Origin: Sclerotinia nivalis
Taxonomy: Eukaryota > Ascomycota > Leotiomycetes > Helotiales > Sclerotiniaceae
NCBI GenBank assembly: GCA_029531795.1
Contig: JAPEIS010000004.1
Location: forward strand, 186,001-250,000
Direction: 5' to 3'
DNA length: 64,000 nt
Shown here: positions 1 to 12,121 of the stretch, one piece after another
Numbering within the stretch: the stretch's first letter is position 1
Layout of the letters: the number at the start of each line of letters is the position of its first letter
Translations under genes and position numbers: made by a program
Notes under the pieces: generated by a model
Told to the model about the DNA's origin: nothing
Databases searched by the model: none
Seen by the model: only the letters and a program-made list of their open reading frames with translations

Positions 1-2
1 TT

Positions 3-549
3 GGTAATACAATGTTGAAGGATTTCATCGTCGACGGCATCTCGTGTACCTTGGAGGTGAGTCTATTATCCAACGCCGGAAATTTAGGACAGAATAGGCT
101 TTTATAATCCCCTTCCTTGAAATTTTTATGGAAGTTCTCTTAAAGAATAGTGAATGTGAGATGTTGAGAGGACTCTCATACAAAATCTCATGTAACTTTG
201 ACGAAATTGGTAATGATTGGAGAATATTTTGCATGGCGTATCATTCCTATAAAAACTGTCTATGATCCATACTAATCGAATCATAAAAGTTGTTTAGAGG
301 GCATATGCGCCTTGCCTTAGGAATCTCAGAGGGCAATATCCAATGCAAATCTAGGTCGGGATAATATCACGGAGACATGCTTTAAAGGTTCTACGGCTTT
401 CTCTATGCTCTGAATTTCAGTCCGGTGACGGTGATGGAATGATGGCAACTTCATTCTATGATAACAACACAGGTCAAAACTATATCGGTAACTTTGGTTT
501 CAAAGTGACATCAATTAATAATGTCAAATGCTGCGGTAAAATTATATAG
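3..549 (+). CDS. possible 3' end of a small gene cut by the window edge
   Basis: A two-exon reading can be built: bases 3-56 are open and end in GAG before a GTGAGT donor, and bases 421-549 are open from a TTTCAG acceptor to TAG in the same phase. The second exon encodes 42 residues, Gly- and Asn-rich at first, with a Cys-Cys pair near the end. The intron would be 364 bases, long for this genome. No family is recognised. The 5' part lies outside the window, so chance open reading cannot be excluded. Confidence 0.27.
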
Positions 550-2754
550 AGTTGGCATGTAGAAGAATTCACAGGCTTCTACAAGTTGAGCACGGCGCTA
601 GCATCTGTTCCCTCGCATCGTCGTACCACGTGCCCATTTCGCAGTAGCTGAGAGAGGGGAAGAAAAGAGAAAGTTACAGAGCTTTTATATCGGGAACTGT
701 GTTTGTCAAGTTCATAAAGCAGATAGGTAAACGGGAAATTTGGGTATCTGGGAGAACACGGATCGATGGAGTGATTGGAGTGCATATGGAGAGGATGTGG
801 ACGAAAAGAAAATGCGAGTATATAAGTACCATAGCAAACTGAAATATATTCCTCATCTCTTATTCTACCTGGACCAACTATTTCCAGCATGGCATGCAGG
901 AATGGAGTACTCTTTGGAAATTTCCTGAAGTGGTTAGAAAAAATTGGGGAAGTCCGGTGATGACAAGCTCTGGGGAGGGAGCTACGCTGAATTACCACAG
1001 TGACAATGGTTAGAAAACAGATATATGATAGTCCAGAAACCCAGCGCCAGCAATATCAACAACTATCAAAATTCAAGCAGTGAATATCGTTGAATACAAA
1101 TACTACGCTAGGAATTAAAGACCCGAGATAATATTCATGAAGCGTCTTCTAAAGATACTCTTAACGCGATTCTCCTTATGCAGATATGTTCCAAATTTTT
1201 GCGTTTGTTATTGCAATAGGCTGCTGTTAGGCGATTCTTATGTACTTCTTGAATCCGCCATGTGCTAGTTAGCATTCGGTAAAGTCACTATATATATGGA
1301 TATACGGAACTTGATTCCGAAGCTACTTCTTCATGAATACAGCCCTATCAGGACATGTGAGCTTGTTGTTATTCTCGCTTCTTCTTCTTATAAGACGGGG
1401 AATATAAATAAGCCTTGACTTATGTGGTTGATCTGTCAACTTTTATTCTCATTGTTGGATGACGAACATCTCAGGGGCCGGGCGTGACGTGCATTCTGCA
1501 TAATGAAGATCTACATCATTCACAGCAGCAGACAATTTCGTGTTTTTAACCAAGAACGGACGTAGCAGAATACTACAATGATAGTCAAAGGCTAGGTTAT
1601 CAGTGACAACAAAATGGAAATATTATCTCATATGAGATTTCCGCGTAACAAAAATCTCGGCCAGTGAGGGACGACGGTCATTAGATGACTTTCATTCCTT
1701 CAACCTTGATAATGAGTATGACGAGGCGTTACCTGGTCAATTGCTTGGAACTATAAACCATATTTCACGGGCGACAGTACAACTAGAATGTTTAGAGAAA
1801 AAGCGGCTCGCATGTAAATTATAAGTCCAGGGTATTTGAAGCAATTTTGACGAGTTTTATGAAAGATACAGAGAGATATCAAGAAGGTAGGTTCAGCACT
1901 ATCTACTTCCTGGAGATCTTTGAGCATGGCGTGAAAGAACCTGGACGCGGAGAACGAGGAACTCAGCTTGTTGATAATCCATGCTCTTCTACACTGGCCA
2001 TAAAATTTGTCTAGCACTGCCCACCATGAGAAAAATACCGATGAGATATAGAATGACAGCAAGACCGTCCCAGTGCAAACCATCAATATCACGAGAACCG
2101 CATAACCTGAACCACCGTCATGATAGCCATAAATATAATAGCATCTATTGTCCAACAAGCATAGGTCTTCTATAAATGATGGTCGTCTTGCCTCGTATAC
2201 CGAAAAGTATAACTAATGCAAGATTACAAGTCTTTTATAGACTATGTCCCACATATCTTAATTTAGCTAGCTTCTTCTTCCCGTTTGGTAAGAGTGAATG
2301 ATATAGAGCTACAATCTTAGCACTTGCATAATTGAGCTTTCTTACTAGTTGCCCCTTCCGGTAGTTGACGAGGTATTCAACGGCTTCTGTTGGTGTTTGC
2401 TCTTCCTTAAAAGGTCTTCAATATTTGTTATTATTCGAAGCGATTTTATTACAAAAGGGTGTTATTTTGTGAAGGACATCCCCCATCTCCATTTTTCCCT
2501 TCTCCAAATCACCGCTTCGTAGATAGTTTGCATACTAGACTCATTGAGGTCTGTGAATCAAATAGAGGTCAAAAGCGCACCAACTCCCATTCCTCGCCAG
2601 TGACTTTTTATTCTTCATGTTTTGTTCCAAGTTCAATACATACAGGCAATCGTTCCTAACCATCTACCTAAGGCCTTCTTACTATAAACTCTCCTTCTGC
2701 GCAGTTTCCATTTCCCACTACATTGGAGAATTCAAAATCAAGGCTTGGAGTTAT
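550..2754. other. gene-poor AT-rich stretch
   Basis: No reading frame here has both convincing length and family resemblance. The longest is a 135-codon frame on the minus strand (1751-2158) with one hydrophobic segment and no recognisable domain. I see no RNA gene or mobile element. Confidence 0.4.
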
Positions 2755-3446
2755 TTAAAAGGTTAAGCGAGTTGACGTAGGATCACATACACCTGAAACA
2801 TCATCATATATAAACCAAGTCACTCGAGGGCCAGGTCGATCATTGGTTCTAGTATCGATGTGATAGGTGTATCCAATACAAGAAGACGATTGTGCACAAA
2901 TTCCACAGCAGTCATAAAATTTTACGTTTGGGTCGCCTTGATATGTAAAGACAAGTCTGCCTTTGTTTAACAACAAAGAGGCAAAACACTATCGATTTAA
3001 GTACCTGCCACCGTCAATACTATGTTGTCCTGCTGGCACATGTCGTACAGTGTAGCCTGTGGTGAGAATGAGGTTGCCCGTAGTAGGAAAATATGAGTGA
3101 CGACGTCCTTTTCTGTCCTTATGGAGGCTACAGTTTCGAACTGGACAACAGTTGTAGTTTAAGATGGTGCTAATGTTAAAATTTCTGTTATTGTCGATAA
3201 TATGACGGAGGTTGAGGTTTTCGGAAGTAGAGTTGTTGTAGTTGCTTCTTGCGGCTGAAGAGTGATCACTTGAGTGTCAGCAACCTAAACCACTTCTTAA
3301 CAGTACAGCAAATGAGGATATCTTGACCATGCCCACCAACTATAAAGCATCTTCACCACTCCGTACTCTTGCAAACCTTATGCAAGTAAAAGAGGTATAT
3401 GGCCAATGCAAACTCCAAGGAGAGCAATTAGTGGCAATGATAACAT
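2755..3446 (-). pseudogene. broken gene for a secreted Ser/Thr-rich, cysteine-containing protein
   Basis: On the minus strand, 3005-3284 and 2755-2960 join in phase across a 44-base GT-AG intron. They encode a Ser/Thr-rich stretch, then a C-terminal part with the cluster FYDCCGICAQSSSCIGYTY and a last Cys near the end. This layout (Thr-rich linker followed by an apple/PAN-like Cys region) occurs in secreted proteins of filamentous fungi. An in-frame TAA at 3159-3161 interrupts the Thr-rich part. Upstream, an ATG at 3446 opens a hydrophobic signal-peptide-like stretch that meets another TAA near 3381. An acceptor (TTTAG) precedes 3284. With two stops the locus is probably dead. The family name is inference. 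Confidence 0.45.
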
Positions 3447-4693
3447 GAACTATTAGACTATAGCGAGAAGCGGGAAGTAAAGTAGAATGTAACACAAAAT
3501 CTTTTTTTGGTAACAATAGCGATATTATTCTCCGCATTTACCAACTCCCAGTATCCTCCACCCGATCTCTACTTGTCCGTCACTTTGAAGACCTCTTCAC
3601 TTTTAATTAAGATCTTACATTCCCATACACAAGAATCAATACGAAAGTCAACACAGCATGTTCAAATTTCGAACAGCTTCCTAAATGCTTTGCATTAGAG
3701 GATAGTAGAAATACCGCTGATTATGCACCTTCTAGGAGCGATAAAAATGAGCCTGGAGTAAGGAAAGGCACTTGCCTGAAAAGCACAGGTTTGCAGCTCG
3801 AGAATACTCCACCACTCAGAGAATGTCGTTTTGTATCCCATTACTACTCCCCTATCATTCTCTTCGCTTATCCTTCGGCCTTCCAGATGAACTACCTTCA
3901 CCTATGGTTGAAAAGAGTCACAGCATTCCAACTTGGCATGGCCCCTTAAAAACTTTCTTCCTACTCCGTATTCAAACTATTTCGCACAGGAAGAGTAAAA
4001 AAAAAAGATGGGTAAATTGGTGACAACAACTGCCTTTTCGAGACCCTAAAATACAAACAGCAATAAACAGCACATAACCCTCATTTCAGGAAACAGCAAC
4101 AACTACTCAATTCACTCCGAACCTCCAGAATTGTACACGGATTCAATTCATGCTCCATCAACGAGAATAAACTATCTCTCCAGTCGCACCCTATCCTCAT
4201 ACAGCGAAGTAATAGCAAAAATAGCGCGGCCTTATGTGAATAAACCGAGGTTTTTCACAGGATTTTATGGAATTGAAGATTGATGAAAGTATTGCTATTT
4301 ATATACTTTGGAAGTGATGGGGTGTGATATCGGATGAGAAAGCACCTGCTTGATTAACGAGTATCGCAAGATCTCTTGATGGAATGTCCAGATGACTCAC
4401 CTAATATCTTTCCCACTTTTCCTACTTCCCGATTCTCAATCATTGAAACGACGCTATAAAATCCATTCCTTTTTCTCTATTCCCTTTACTCATATAGTAA
4501 CGCAACAAATATGGCTACATTACAACAGGTTACTTTTATGAGGACACTTCAGATCATGCAGAAGTTTCAGAATTCATCACTGGGGTCCATGCGGATGGTT
4601 GGAAATTTCCAACTTGTCAAGACAAGTAAATTATAAAACAGCGAGCGAAATAATAATGATGAATGATGATGAGCATTTCAAGATGACGAAAAA

Positions 4694-4801
4694 TGAAAAT
4701 GGCAAATGAAAATGGCAAATGAAAATGGCAAATGAAAATGGCAAATGAAAATGGCAAATGAAAATGGCAAATGAAAATGGCAAATGAAAATGGCAAATGA
4801 C
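4694..4801. repeat. 12-base tandem repeat
   Basis: The unit AATGGCAAATGA is repeated about nine times with almost no change. The flanking bases belong to no recognisable gene. Reading frames through the array are artefacts of the repeat. Confidence 0.9.
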
Positions 4802-6437
4802 AATACAAACAATAATGGAATTCATTCTGCGGTCTAACGCAATGATCCACTCATCTATTCTCCCGCTCGTCTGATTCCACTTATGTTCATGTACACTCCC
4901 AACGAAGCGATGCAAGTACTAACACTGCACTGAGTAGTCCAGAGTTCTCGTTCCTAGAATGATATGGGGTGACAGGTGATAAAGAAGTGATATTTATGTA
5001 CCTATCTCAAAATAATACACAGGAAAATGAGGCCGAGAAAGCGTAAAGCACTTGCTTAACAGTGCCCCAATTTTGATTTCATTATGATATCTCGGATACG
5101 AAAGGCTAAAACACCCAAATAAACCATGCACCCAAGATCTAACAAGGAGAAGAGGGATACTCGCTAAACATCTTACTAGCCACGGTCATCGGACCTACCA
5201 TACGATGCCATAATGTACCTTACCAATAACACACATCATCCCTTCCATCCTATTCTATCTCATCAAACGGCATCCATACCACCACACTCCATGTCACCAC
5301 ACCCTCTCTATAAAATCCCACTCTTCTTCCCTCATCTGTAATCTCCATTCAAAAACGACAAACCGGATTGCTGAGCGTCCTAGGAACGAGCAGCGAAATA
5401 CATTGTTCACCACTCTGATTTTCATAAATTATAAACTTCTGAGTCTAGACGTGTAGTACTTTTGGTACTAGAAGTATTTGGCGATACAGAGATAGTGAGG
5501 GATTTAAGTGAGTGTGATGGCGGATGGCAAAGGCAAAGTAACAGCAATCACAAAGATGACGATTCACTCCAATCACACTTGGACAGTAAGAAAACGAATC
5601 TTACTGCTAGCACTTCCCTATTCCTATTCTCAAATCCCTCCCCACCTCAAGAAACTCCCAGAAGCTATCATACCCAAAGACAAATCCAACCACCAAAACC
5701 ATAATCCACCAACTCCTTGGCCTCTCTTCATGCCTCTCGTAGCACATCATGGAGTTCAAAAATACCAAAAACAGAGTTATTTATATCCATACATCTGATT
5801 TAATCCAAACTCAACGAATGAACATGTAGAGAACGCTCCACGGCCGTTTTTTCTAGTATGCCCCAATCCAGAAACTGCCGGCATCGGAGAATTTCATTCG
5901 CCCTGCTGGTACAAAAAAGACATCTTTCTTCTTCTTCTTTTGTCTCTAAGGAATTAGAAATAGCATCCGGACTCGCATTAGGAGTAAAGTATACGGAGTT
6001 AGTACCCCATGGCCTGGGTAGCATGCAGCATCAACTTTAGTCAGATATGAATCCAAGCTCATAGCATATCAACTCCTCAAAATTAGAGGAAAAAATAACA
6101 GAGAAATCAATGAGGAGCAACCAAAAATATTTCCCATCATCATACAGAAGAGAAAGGAAACGACGATAATAACAATAATATCTCATCTCATCTAATCCAT
6201 TAACCTCGAAATTCATAATCTTGAATACATACCGACCTCCGGTTTCCATTGAAAAAGAAAAAGTCGAGCTTCATCCAAATAACTTAAAATGCAATAGAAA
6301 TATCACAGCCATGTTGGATTCTACCCGATGTTCTTTTTGAATTCCATGGAGTTGGAGATGGTGTGAGGAGAGGTGTTTATATTCCTATTCTAATGAAGAC
6401 TGAATGTAGAAGTTGGGAGCACTTGCTTGAATTCTAA

Positions 6438-6480
6438 TCCCCCCTACCCCCCTACCCCCTACCCCCTACCCCCTACACCC
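6438..6480. repeat. C-rich tract with CTACCCCC repeats
   Basis: Five to six close repeats of CCCCCTAC give runs of four to six C. The complementary strand therefore has regularly spaced G-runs that could fold into a G-quadruplex. It is not the TTAGGG telomere repeat. Confidence 0.75.
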
Positions 6481-9400
6481 TCTTTTCTCCGTTCCTCCTT
6501 TTTCATCCTCTCCACTTCCTTGTTAATATGAATTGCAGACGCCAATCTCAATCTCAATCCCAATTCCTAATTCCCAACCCGCACCTCCAATTAATTCCTT
6601 CATATCCTCAATAAAATCTACCCGATCCTCCTTCCCCTTATTACCCCCCCCCCTAAATACACAAACACACGGATTCTTACCCACAACATATTTCGGAGAA
6701 CCCATAAGTGCGCCTTTCATTGTATGCTTCACATTAAATAGATATAGAAAAAGAATGTTGTGATTATGTGAGATTGGAGGATGGGGGACGAGGGGTGGAA
6801 TTTGGTAGGATTAAGTGGCGTGATGACGATATCAATATTGATGTATCGTTGACGATGATATCGATTGTCGTAGATATATATAGAAGGATTCATGATGAAA
6901 ATCACAACTTAGTAACAACTACAACAATAACAACAACAACAACATCAATACCCATCTCCTCACCAAGCTCCCATCACATCGCCCAACCCAAAATCCACTC
7001 AACAGTCTAATAATCCTCTCATATCCATATCCAAATCCATTCCCATCCCATCCCACCACAAACCAACCAACCACCTGGTCGATCAAGAACGAAGATCTAA
7101 AACCATGGTGCTGATTGAATACTAGGTGAGTGGTATTTATAATCCATAGAGGTAGATATGTATGTAGTGAATATATATGTTGTAGGATATGTAGTGAATA
7201 TATATGTTGTGAGATAAGTGGGGAAATAAAGAATGCGAGATGATATGGATGAGAAAAATGAGGATAAATGGCGATGGGTATGTGATAGGATGTGGACTTA
7301 CCCTCGACTCGAATTTGTATGTATCTTGAACAAGACATTCATACTAGACCCAGGGAGTATAGACGCAAGAGAGCAAAGAAGGGAGCTAGCACTTACTCAG
7401 CTCTTCAATATTCCTTCCAACTTCTTCCCCTTCCGAGATCCACTCAAACAACACCCACCCCAGCACACAATAAAAGACCAACTGTAGACTCTGGGTAATT
7501 CCTCAACTCGTCATAAAACTATAAAACCCCTCTCCCTCCTCCTACTTAATCCACACGGACGAAAATATCATAAAACTACTCCAGCCATGACATGTATCCA
7601 TACTTAAGTATTCATACCTCAAAAAGATTGGAGATGTGAAGAAAAGTAAATAGATATAAAAGGACGATGATTATGATAACGATGACAATAAGAATGATTA
7701 TTTCAACAGAAATACAAATAGATTTCATATCTACATACAGAAACATGACGGACAAAAGATAACAACGATAATGATAATCAAATACCGCCAGCCAAATCGA
7801 CCCCCACTCACCTCTACATCATCCTCCCACTCCGCTCAAAATATCCACCTACATCCTCAATCTCATCCTCAACCCCATCCCAAACACCCCTATGCCGTCA
7901 ACGCGCGTTTTGCCGCTCTCCTTTATTCATAAAATACCAGAAGGGCAATAGAGAATAAAATAGATATATTTATACTCGTACATGTTTCACCAACACTCTA
8001 ACTAAGCACTCACTCACCCCCTACAAAAGCCATCCGAATCCTCCAAACATTATCTCATAAATCAAGAAGAAGAGAGAGTGATTGGTATCAAGTATCAAAT
8101 ATCGAATATAAACTTGTCCCACCCCCCAACACTTCCCTCTCCACCACAAAAAAACCCCCCAATAAATCACAATTCTTCAAAAGATAAAAGAAGAAAAAAG
8201 AAAAAAGAATACTTACACAGAAGCCAGTTGTTATTATTACACACTTCCTTCTATTCCAAAAGACTCAAATATATAAAATATTTCCTAGTGCTATCCTAAA
8301 GATATCGGTAGGAAAAAGAAGTAGGAAAGTAATATAATGTGGTGCGGTGATAGTGGTGATGATGACGGTGATGACAAAAAAAGGACAACAATAACACCAT
8401 TAAGTAATGACCATGCACAAAGCGAGTAAAAGAACGATAGTACCTCGCCATCTCTTCCATCCATCATTCGGTACACCTCAATAAAGCAAGTCCCTCGAAA
8501 AGCTTCTCAAAAACCCCCCTCATCCCCATCCTCAATCCCATCCTTATCCTCCTCCCCCCCTCTCACCTCCCACCTCCCACCTCCCCTCATTCCGCTTCTC
8601 TCTCTCCTCAACAACAAAACACAAACCACCCACCCTCCTCCACCCCAATCCACCCTCACCCTCACTCTCATCCTCACCTACTTTGCCCCTTCCCCGAAAA
8701 ACACAAAACACTCACCCTAGTCACCGACAATACTTTACTCTTCATAAACCCTCACTACCGACTCATCCCTCATCCCCCAGATACAAGCAAGCACTTGCGG
8801 GAGAAATGGATGGTTTTGATGTTGATATAGCACTTGCCAAATATCCAATCCCCCATCTAAGTACGCTGTAACTTCACCCCTTTTCTGCCCCCCATTCCCT
8901 CCCGGCACCCCGCATCCACCTATCCATTTCAAACACCCATGGAAGAAACCTCCCCGCTTCATCTACGCATTCATCCGCACAGTGTCGTGTCGTATCATAC
9001 CATGACCGCAAACGATATACACACCATGCGGTTAAACCTCATATAAAATCCATCGCTCACATCACGAGACAATCACAATGAATGGAATCACAAAAGCCGT
9101 TGCGTAAACCAGACCAACAGATAGAACATCACAGCACCCACAGTAAAAATTTCTTGTATTATACTCCCCTCCTAATTTTTCCATGGGTATCATGCCCCTA
9201 TACCCTCCCCTCCCCCACCCCATCGCCCCACACCCAATCCACCATAACCATTCATAACATAAATACAGAGAAAAGAAGTGTAAGAAATAGTGTAATGGAA
9301 AAAGAACTGGAAAAATTTCTGTATGCAACGCCAAATGTATACCTCAAAGTCTTCCTCTCTCGAGAATGTTCGTGTATATTCCGAATGCTAAATGCCGAAT

Positions 9401-9601
9401 GTAAAGCACGAAGTAAGAAGTAAGAAATGAACGCCAACCATATGCATGTATACCACCCAGTGGAATCCTATCACGCATCCCATCAATGCCTTTCAAAGGT
9501 TCATCCTACCATGGTCTTACACTGGTGAACTCATAAGTTCTTTCTTCTCTCTCTACCGAAATTCCCCTCCCTCCATCACCCTACACTGCTCTACTCCATC
9601 T

Positions 9602-11157
9602 TTAATTCGGACTGGACAAAGTTTGACTACTCTCAGACTTCTCATCCATAGCCCAATCCCTATCCCTATCCCTTTCCCTCTCCCTCTCCCTCTCCCTTTC
9701 TCTCTCCCTCTCTCTTTCCCTCTCCCTCTCCCTCTCCCTCTCCCTATCTCTCTTATGAGCATTTCCATTTCCATTCTTAATCTTCTTCCTCTCTCTCTCC
9801 CTATCCTCATCTGGTGGTATTGAACCCGGTTTCAGTACTGGCGTTGAACTACCACTACCAGGTCTTCCCAATAATAACTTTTTCTTCTTCTTCTCACTCA
9901 ACCCGGCAATACCAAGTCCATCCTTTGCTTTCTTAACTACCCCTGCCCCCGCTTTATTAACTAACATTTTCTTCTTCGGTTCAACGCTTGCTTTTCTTCC
10001 ATATTCACCATCTCGATCATCATCTCCTGAATCATTATCATCATCACTATCCGGTCTCTTGTGTTCAAAACTTAAGTTTGAAGAGGAAATTTGTGAAGAT
10101 GTCTTTGCCATTTTTGGAGCTTTGAGTTTATTCTTCAGAATAATTCCACCCGAGCTACCTGGTTTCTTCAAGAACTTCTTCTTCTTTTGTGGAGAATCGG
10201 ATTCGAAATCTGGATCATCGGCTGCTTCGCGTTTATTTGGACTACTTCTCTTTCCTCCATTCGGTTGGGGTGTTGCTTGTCGACTTATTGGTGGTGTACC
10301 ATTCTGACTATTGTTCCCTGTACCTAAACCATTTCCATTAATCTTAAAAGCAGCTGCTCGTGCAGAATCTCTTCCTCCACCACCAATACATTTCACCATA
10401 TGATTATTCATTCGTTTAATCGGTAAGAATGTATTGCAATTGTGACATTTGGCGTGAGGGAAAGAAATTGGTTTCGCAGGTCCATCATCCTCACCATCCA
10501 TACTATTTGGTGTTCCTTCTTTCTGTTGTTGTAGTAAAGGATTAATCATATCCTTCTTTTTCTTTCCTCTACCGGGTCCTTCTGGCACATAAGTTTGACC
10601 ATAAACATCATGCCATGGTTTCTCAATGAAAGGTTTCTTCTTGCAAAATTCCTTTCCTGGTGGAGGTTTCTTTGCACCAACTCCATCTGTAGGTTGTAAA
10701 AGTCGAGGTAAACCACACTTTGCGCAAATAATCTCATCGACCAATTCTAAAGGATTGCCTTTTAAGAAAACCTCTTTATTTTCCCATTTCGCAGCATCGG
10801 TTTCTATAATTTGGTTTGTGTTCCATGAATTCGTAGGATCGTCTGATGAATCAGGATTGGTTTCTGATACTTTTTGTTCAACAACAATAGCAGCCGAACA
10901 TGCTTTTGCAATTTTCTCTTCACGATGCGTTTGTAATACAATATCATGAATGATATTATAAAAAATATCATCAAGTACAGCATTTGCCTATATAGGAGGT
11001 TAGTAATTGGTAAGTAAGGCGACAACATTTGGAAAAAAGCCAAGGTAAATTCAAGTGTAAAGAAAAGAAGAATTACCAGTTTCCCCATAGTATCTATTTG
11101 TTCATCTTGACCAGCAATTATTATACCAGAATGTGGAAACTGATCGTCGGCAGACAT
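9602..11157 (-). CDS. SAGA-associated factor 11-like zinc-binding protein
   Basis: Two exons, 11077-11157 and 9602-10987, separated by an 88-base intron (GTAATT donor, TTACTAAC branch-like site, TATAG acceptor), give 488 residues. The N-terminus continues into a helix (about 24-50, DTMGKLANAVLDDIFYNIIH) like the Sgf11 segment that anchors the subunit in the SAGA deubiquitinase module. A CxxC lies at about 115-118, and CHNCNTF...HMVKC at 208-227 resembles the Sgf11 zinc finger that contacts the nucleosome. The rest is Lys-rich and disordered and ends in a long Arg-Glu repeat (about 440-475) encoded by a TCCCTC microsatellite. By family, the protein would help remove ubiquitin from histone H2B in the nucleus. 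It is much longer than yeast Sgf11 (99 residues). The name rests on motif resemblance and another SAGA zinc-finger subunit is possible. Confidence 0.65.
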
Positions 11158-12121
11158 TTTGAAGTTGTATTTGCCTGTTGTGGATTGATTTCCTTGAAAT
11201 AATTTTGATTTCTTGAAATCCCCAAGGCTGACGGAATTGTTTAATTTGGGCAACCTTTGGAAGGGTTTCGGTTTTTGGTGGAAAGTAAGTAAGTAGTAGG
11301 TAATGACTGGAGGGATCTCTCCCACCCTCTCTCAAGAAATGATAAAAAGGATGTGAAATAAATAAGAGATCATTTTATTATTGATAAGGTATTGAACTCG
11401 AGGTAAAGAGAATAGAAAAAAAATCGAGACAAGTTGTCGTTGTTCTGAATACCTTCACTTTTTTTTCTATAATAGAAAATTGATTGATATTATTATCTTC
11501 CCTTGAACCTCCTCACCTGTAAACTTCATTTCAGGAAACTGGTCAAGGTACTTTGAAGTTTCACACCAAAGCTCCATCGGTGGGTTCTAAATTATTGCCA
11601 GTCAATTTTAGCTTAATGGAGTTAGTGAAAGCGGTGAAAATGAAAATGAGTTATAACTGAATAACTGAATAACTGACTGTACGGACTGTACGGACTGTGA
11701 CGGATGTTTGGTTGTGCCTTATTATGTGCCATGTTTTATGACTAATTAGCTTCAAACCTTAATTTTAGAGAGTGCGTGCTGTGTCTGTCTGTGTTTGAAG
11801 TGAAGGGATGAGAAGATAAAAATGGAAAACTGTGGCTAGTGAATAGTGAATAGTGAATGATATCCTTGAACCTTGATATAATTCCTCATTCCTTTGAATG
11901 ATATTGTTGAGAGATAACATACATATATTATACACAATGTATTGGTAGGAAAGTCTAGATGACAGATCTCTTTTCTTATTTATAACCTCCTTTTCATATG
12001 TGTTGACTTCTTGATATACCATTTCATTCATGCGTCAATTCACAATCAAAACAATCCTCTTCTTCCAACCCAGCTTTTGTATCTGTCTCTCCTTAAACAT
12101 CTTCCCAAAGCTATTTGAACA
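11158..12121. other. divergent promoter region
   Basis: A 964-base gap separates the starts of the Sgf11-like gene (minus) and the acetyltransferase (plus), so both promoters must lie here. It is AT-rich, with short repeats (CTGAATAA, ACTGTACGG, AGTGAATA near 11655-11860). No open frame with family resemblance was found. Confidence 0.5.

Larger units (their letters stand above)
3767..8839 (+). repeat. dispersed GCACTTGC motif family
   Basis: AGCACTTGC or a one- or two-base variant occurs at 3767, 4341, 5047, 5609, 6418, 7388, 8001, 8790 and 8829, most at intervals of about 560-970 bases. Several copies follow a TATTTATA-like string by 35-60 bases, and a shift from purine-rich to pyrimidine-rich sequence occurs around many of them. 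Read on the minus strand the motif is GCAAGTGCT, which resembles a splice donor. No open exons flank it. The function is unknown. Confidence 0.4.
3447..9601. other. 6 kb gene-free tract with simple sequence and strand-skewed DNA
   Basis: No supported coding gene. The + strand alternates between purine-rich stretches (for example 4310-4340, 6770-6800, 7200-7280, 8330-8390) and strongly pyrimidine/C-rich stretches (6430-6660, 7800-7900, 8500-8700). TATA-like sequences (TATAAAATCC or close) occur near 4456, 5309, 7519 and 9045 without an open frame behind them. A 12-base tandem repeat, a C-rich tract and a recurrent GCACTTGC motif lie inside and are listed separately. A non-coding transcript is possible but not shown. 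Confidence 0.5.

Noticed and set aside
1751..2158. 135-codon frame with a hydrophobic segment as a membrane protein gene
   Set aside because: Only one weak hydrophobic stretch and no family motif in an AT-rich region where such frames arise by chance.
6438..6480. Telomeric or subtelomeric repeat
   Set aside because: The unit is CCCCCTAC-like, not CCCTAA, and it lies inside ordinary chromosomal sequence.
9553..9823. Leu-Pro and Arg-Gly repeat frames on both strands
   Set aside because: Shadows of the hexamer repeat that encodes the Arg-Glu tail of the Sgf11-like protein.
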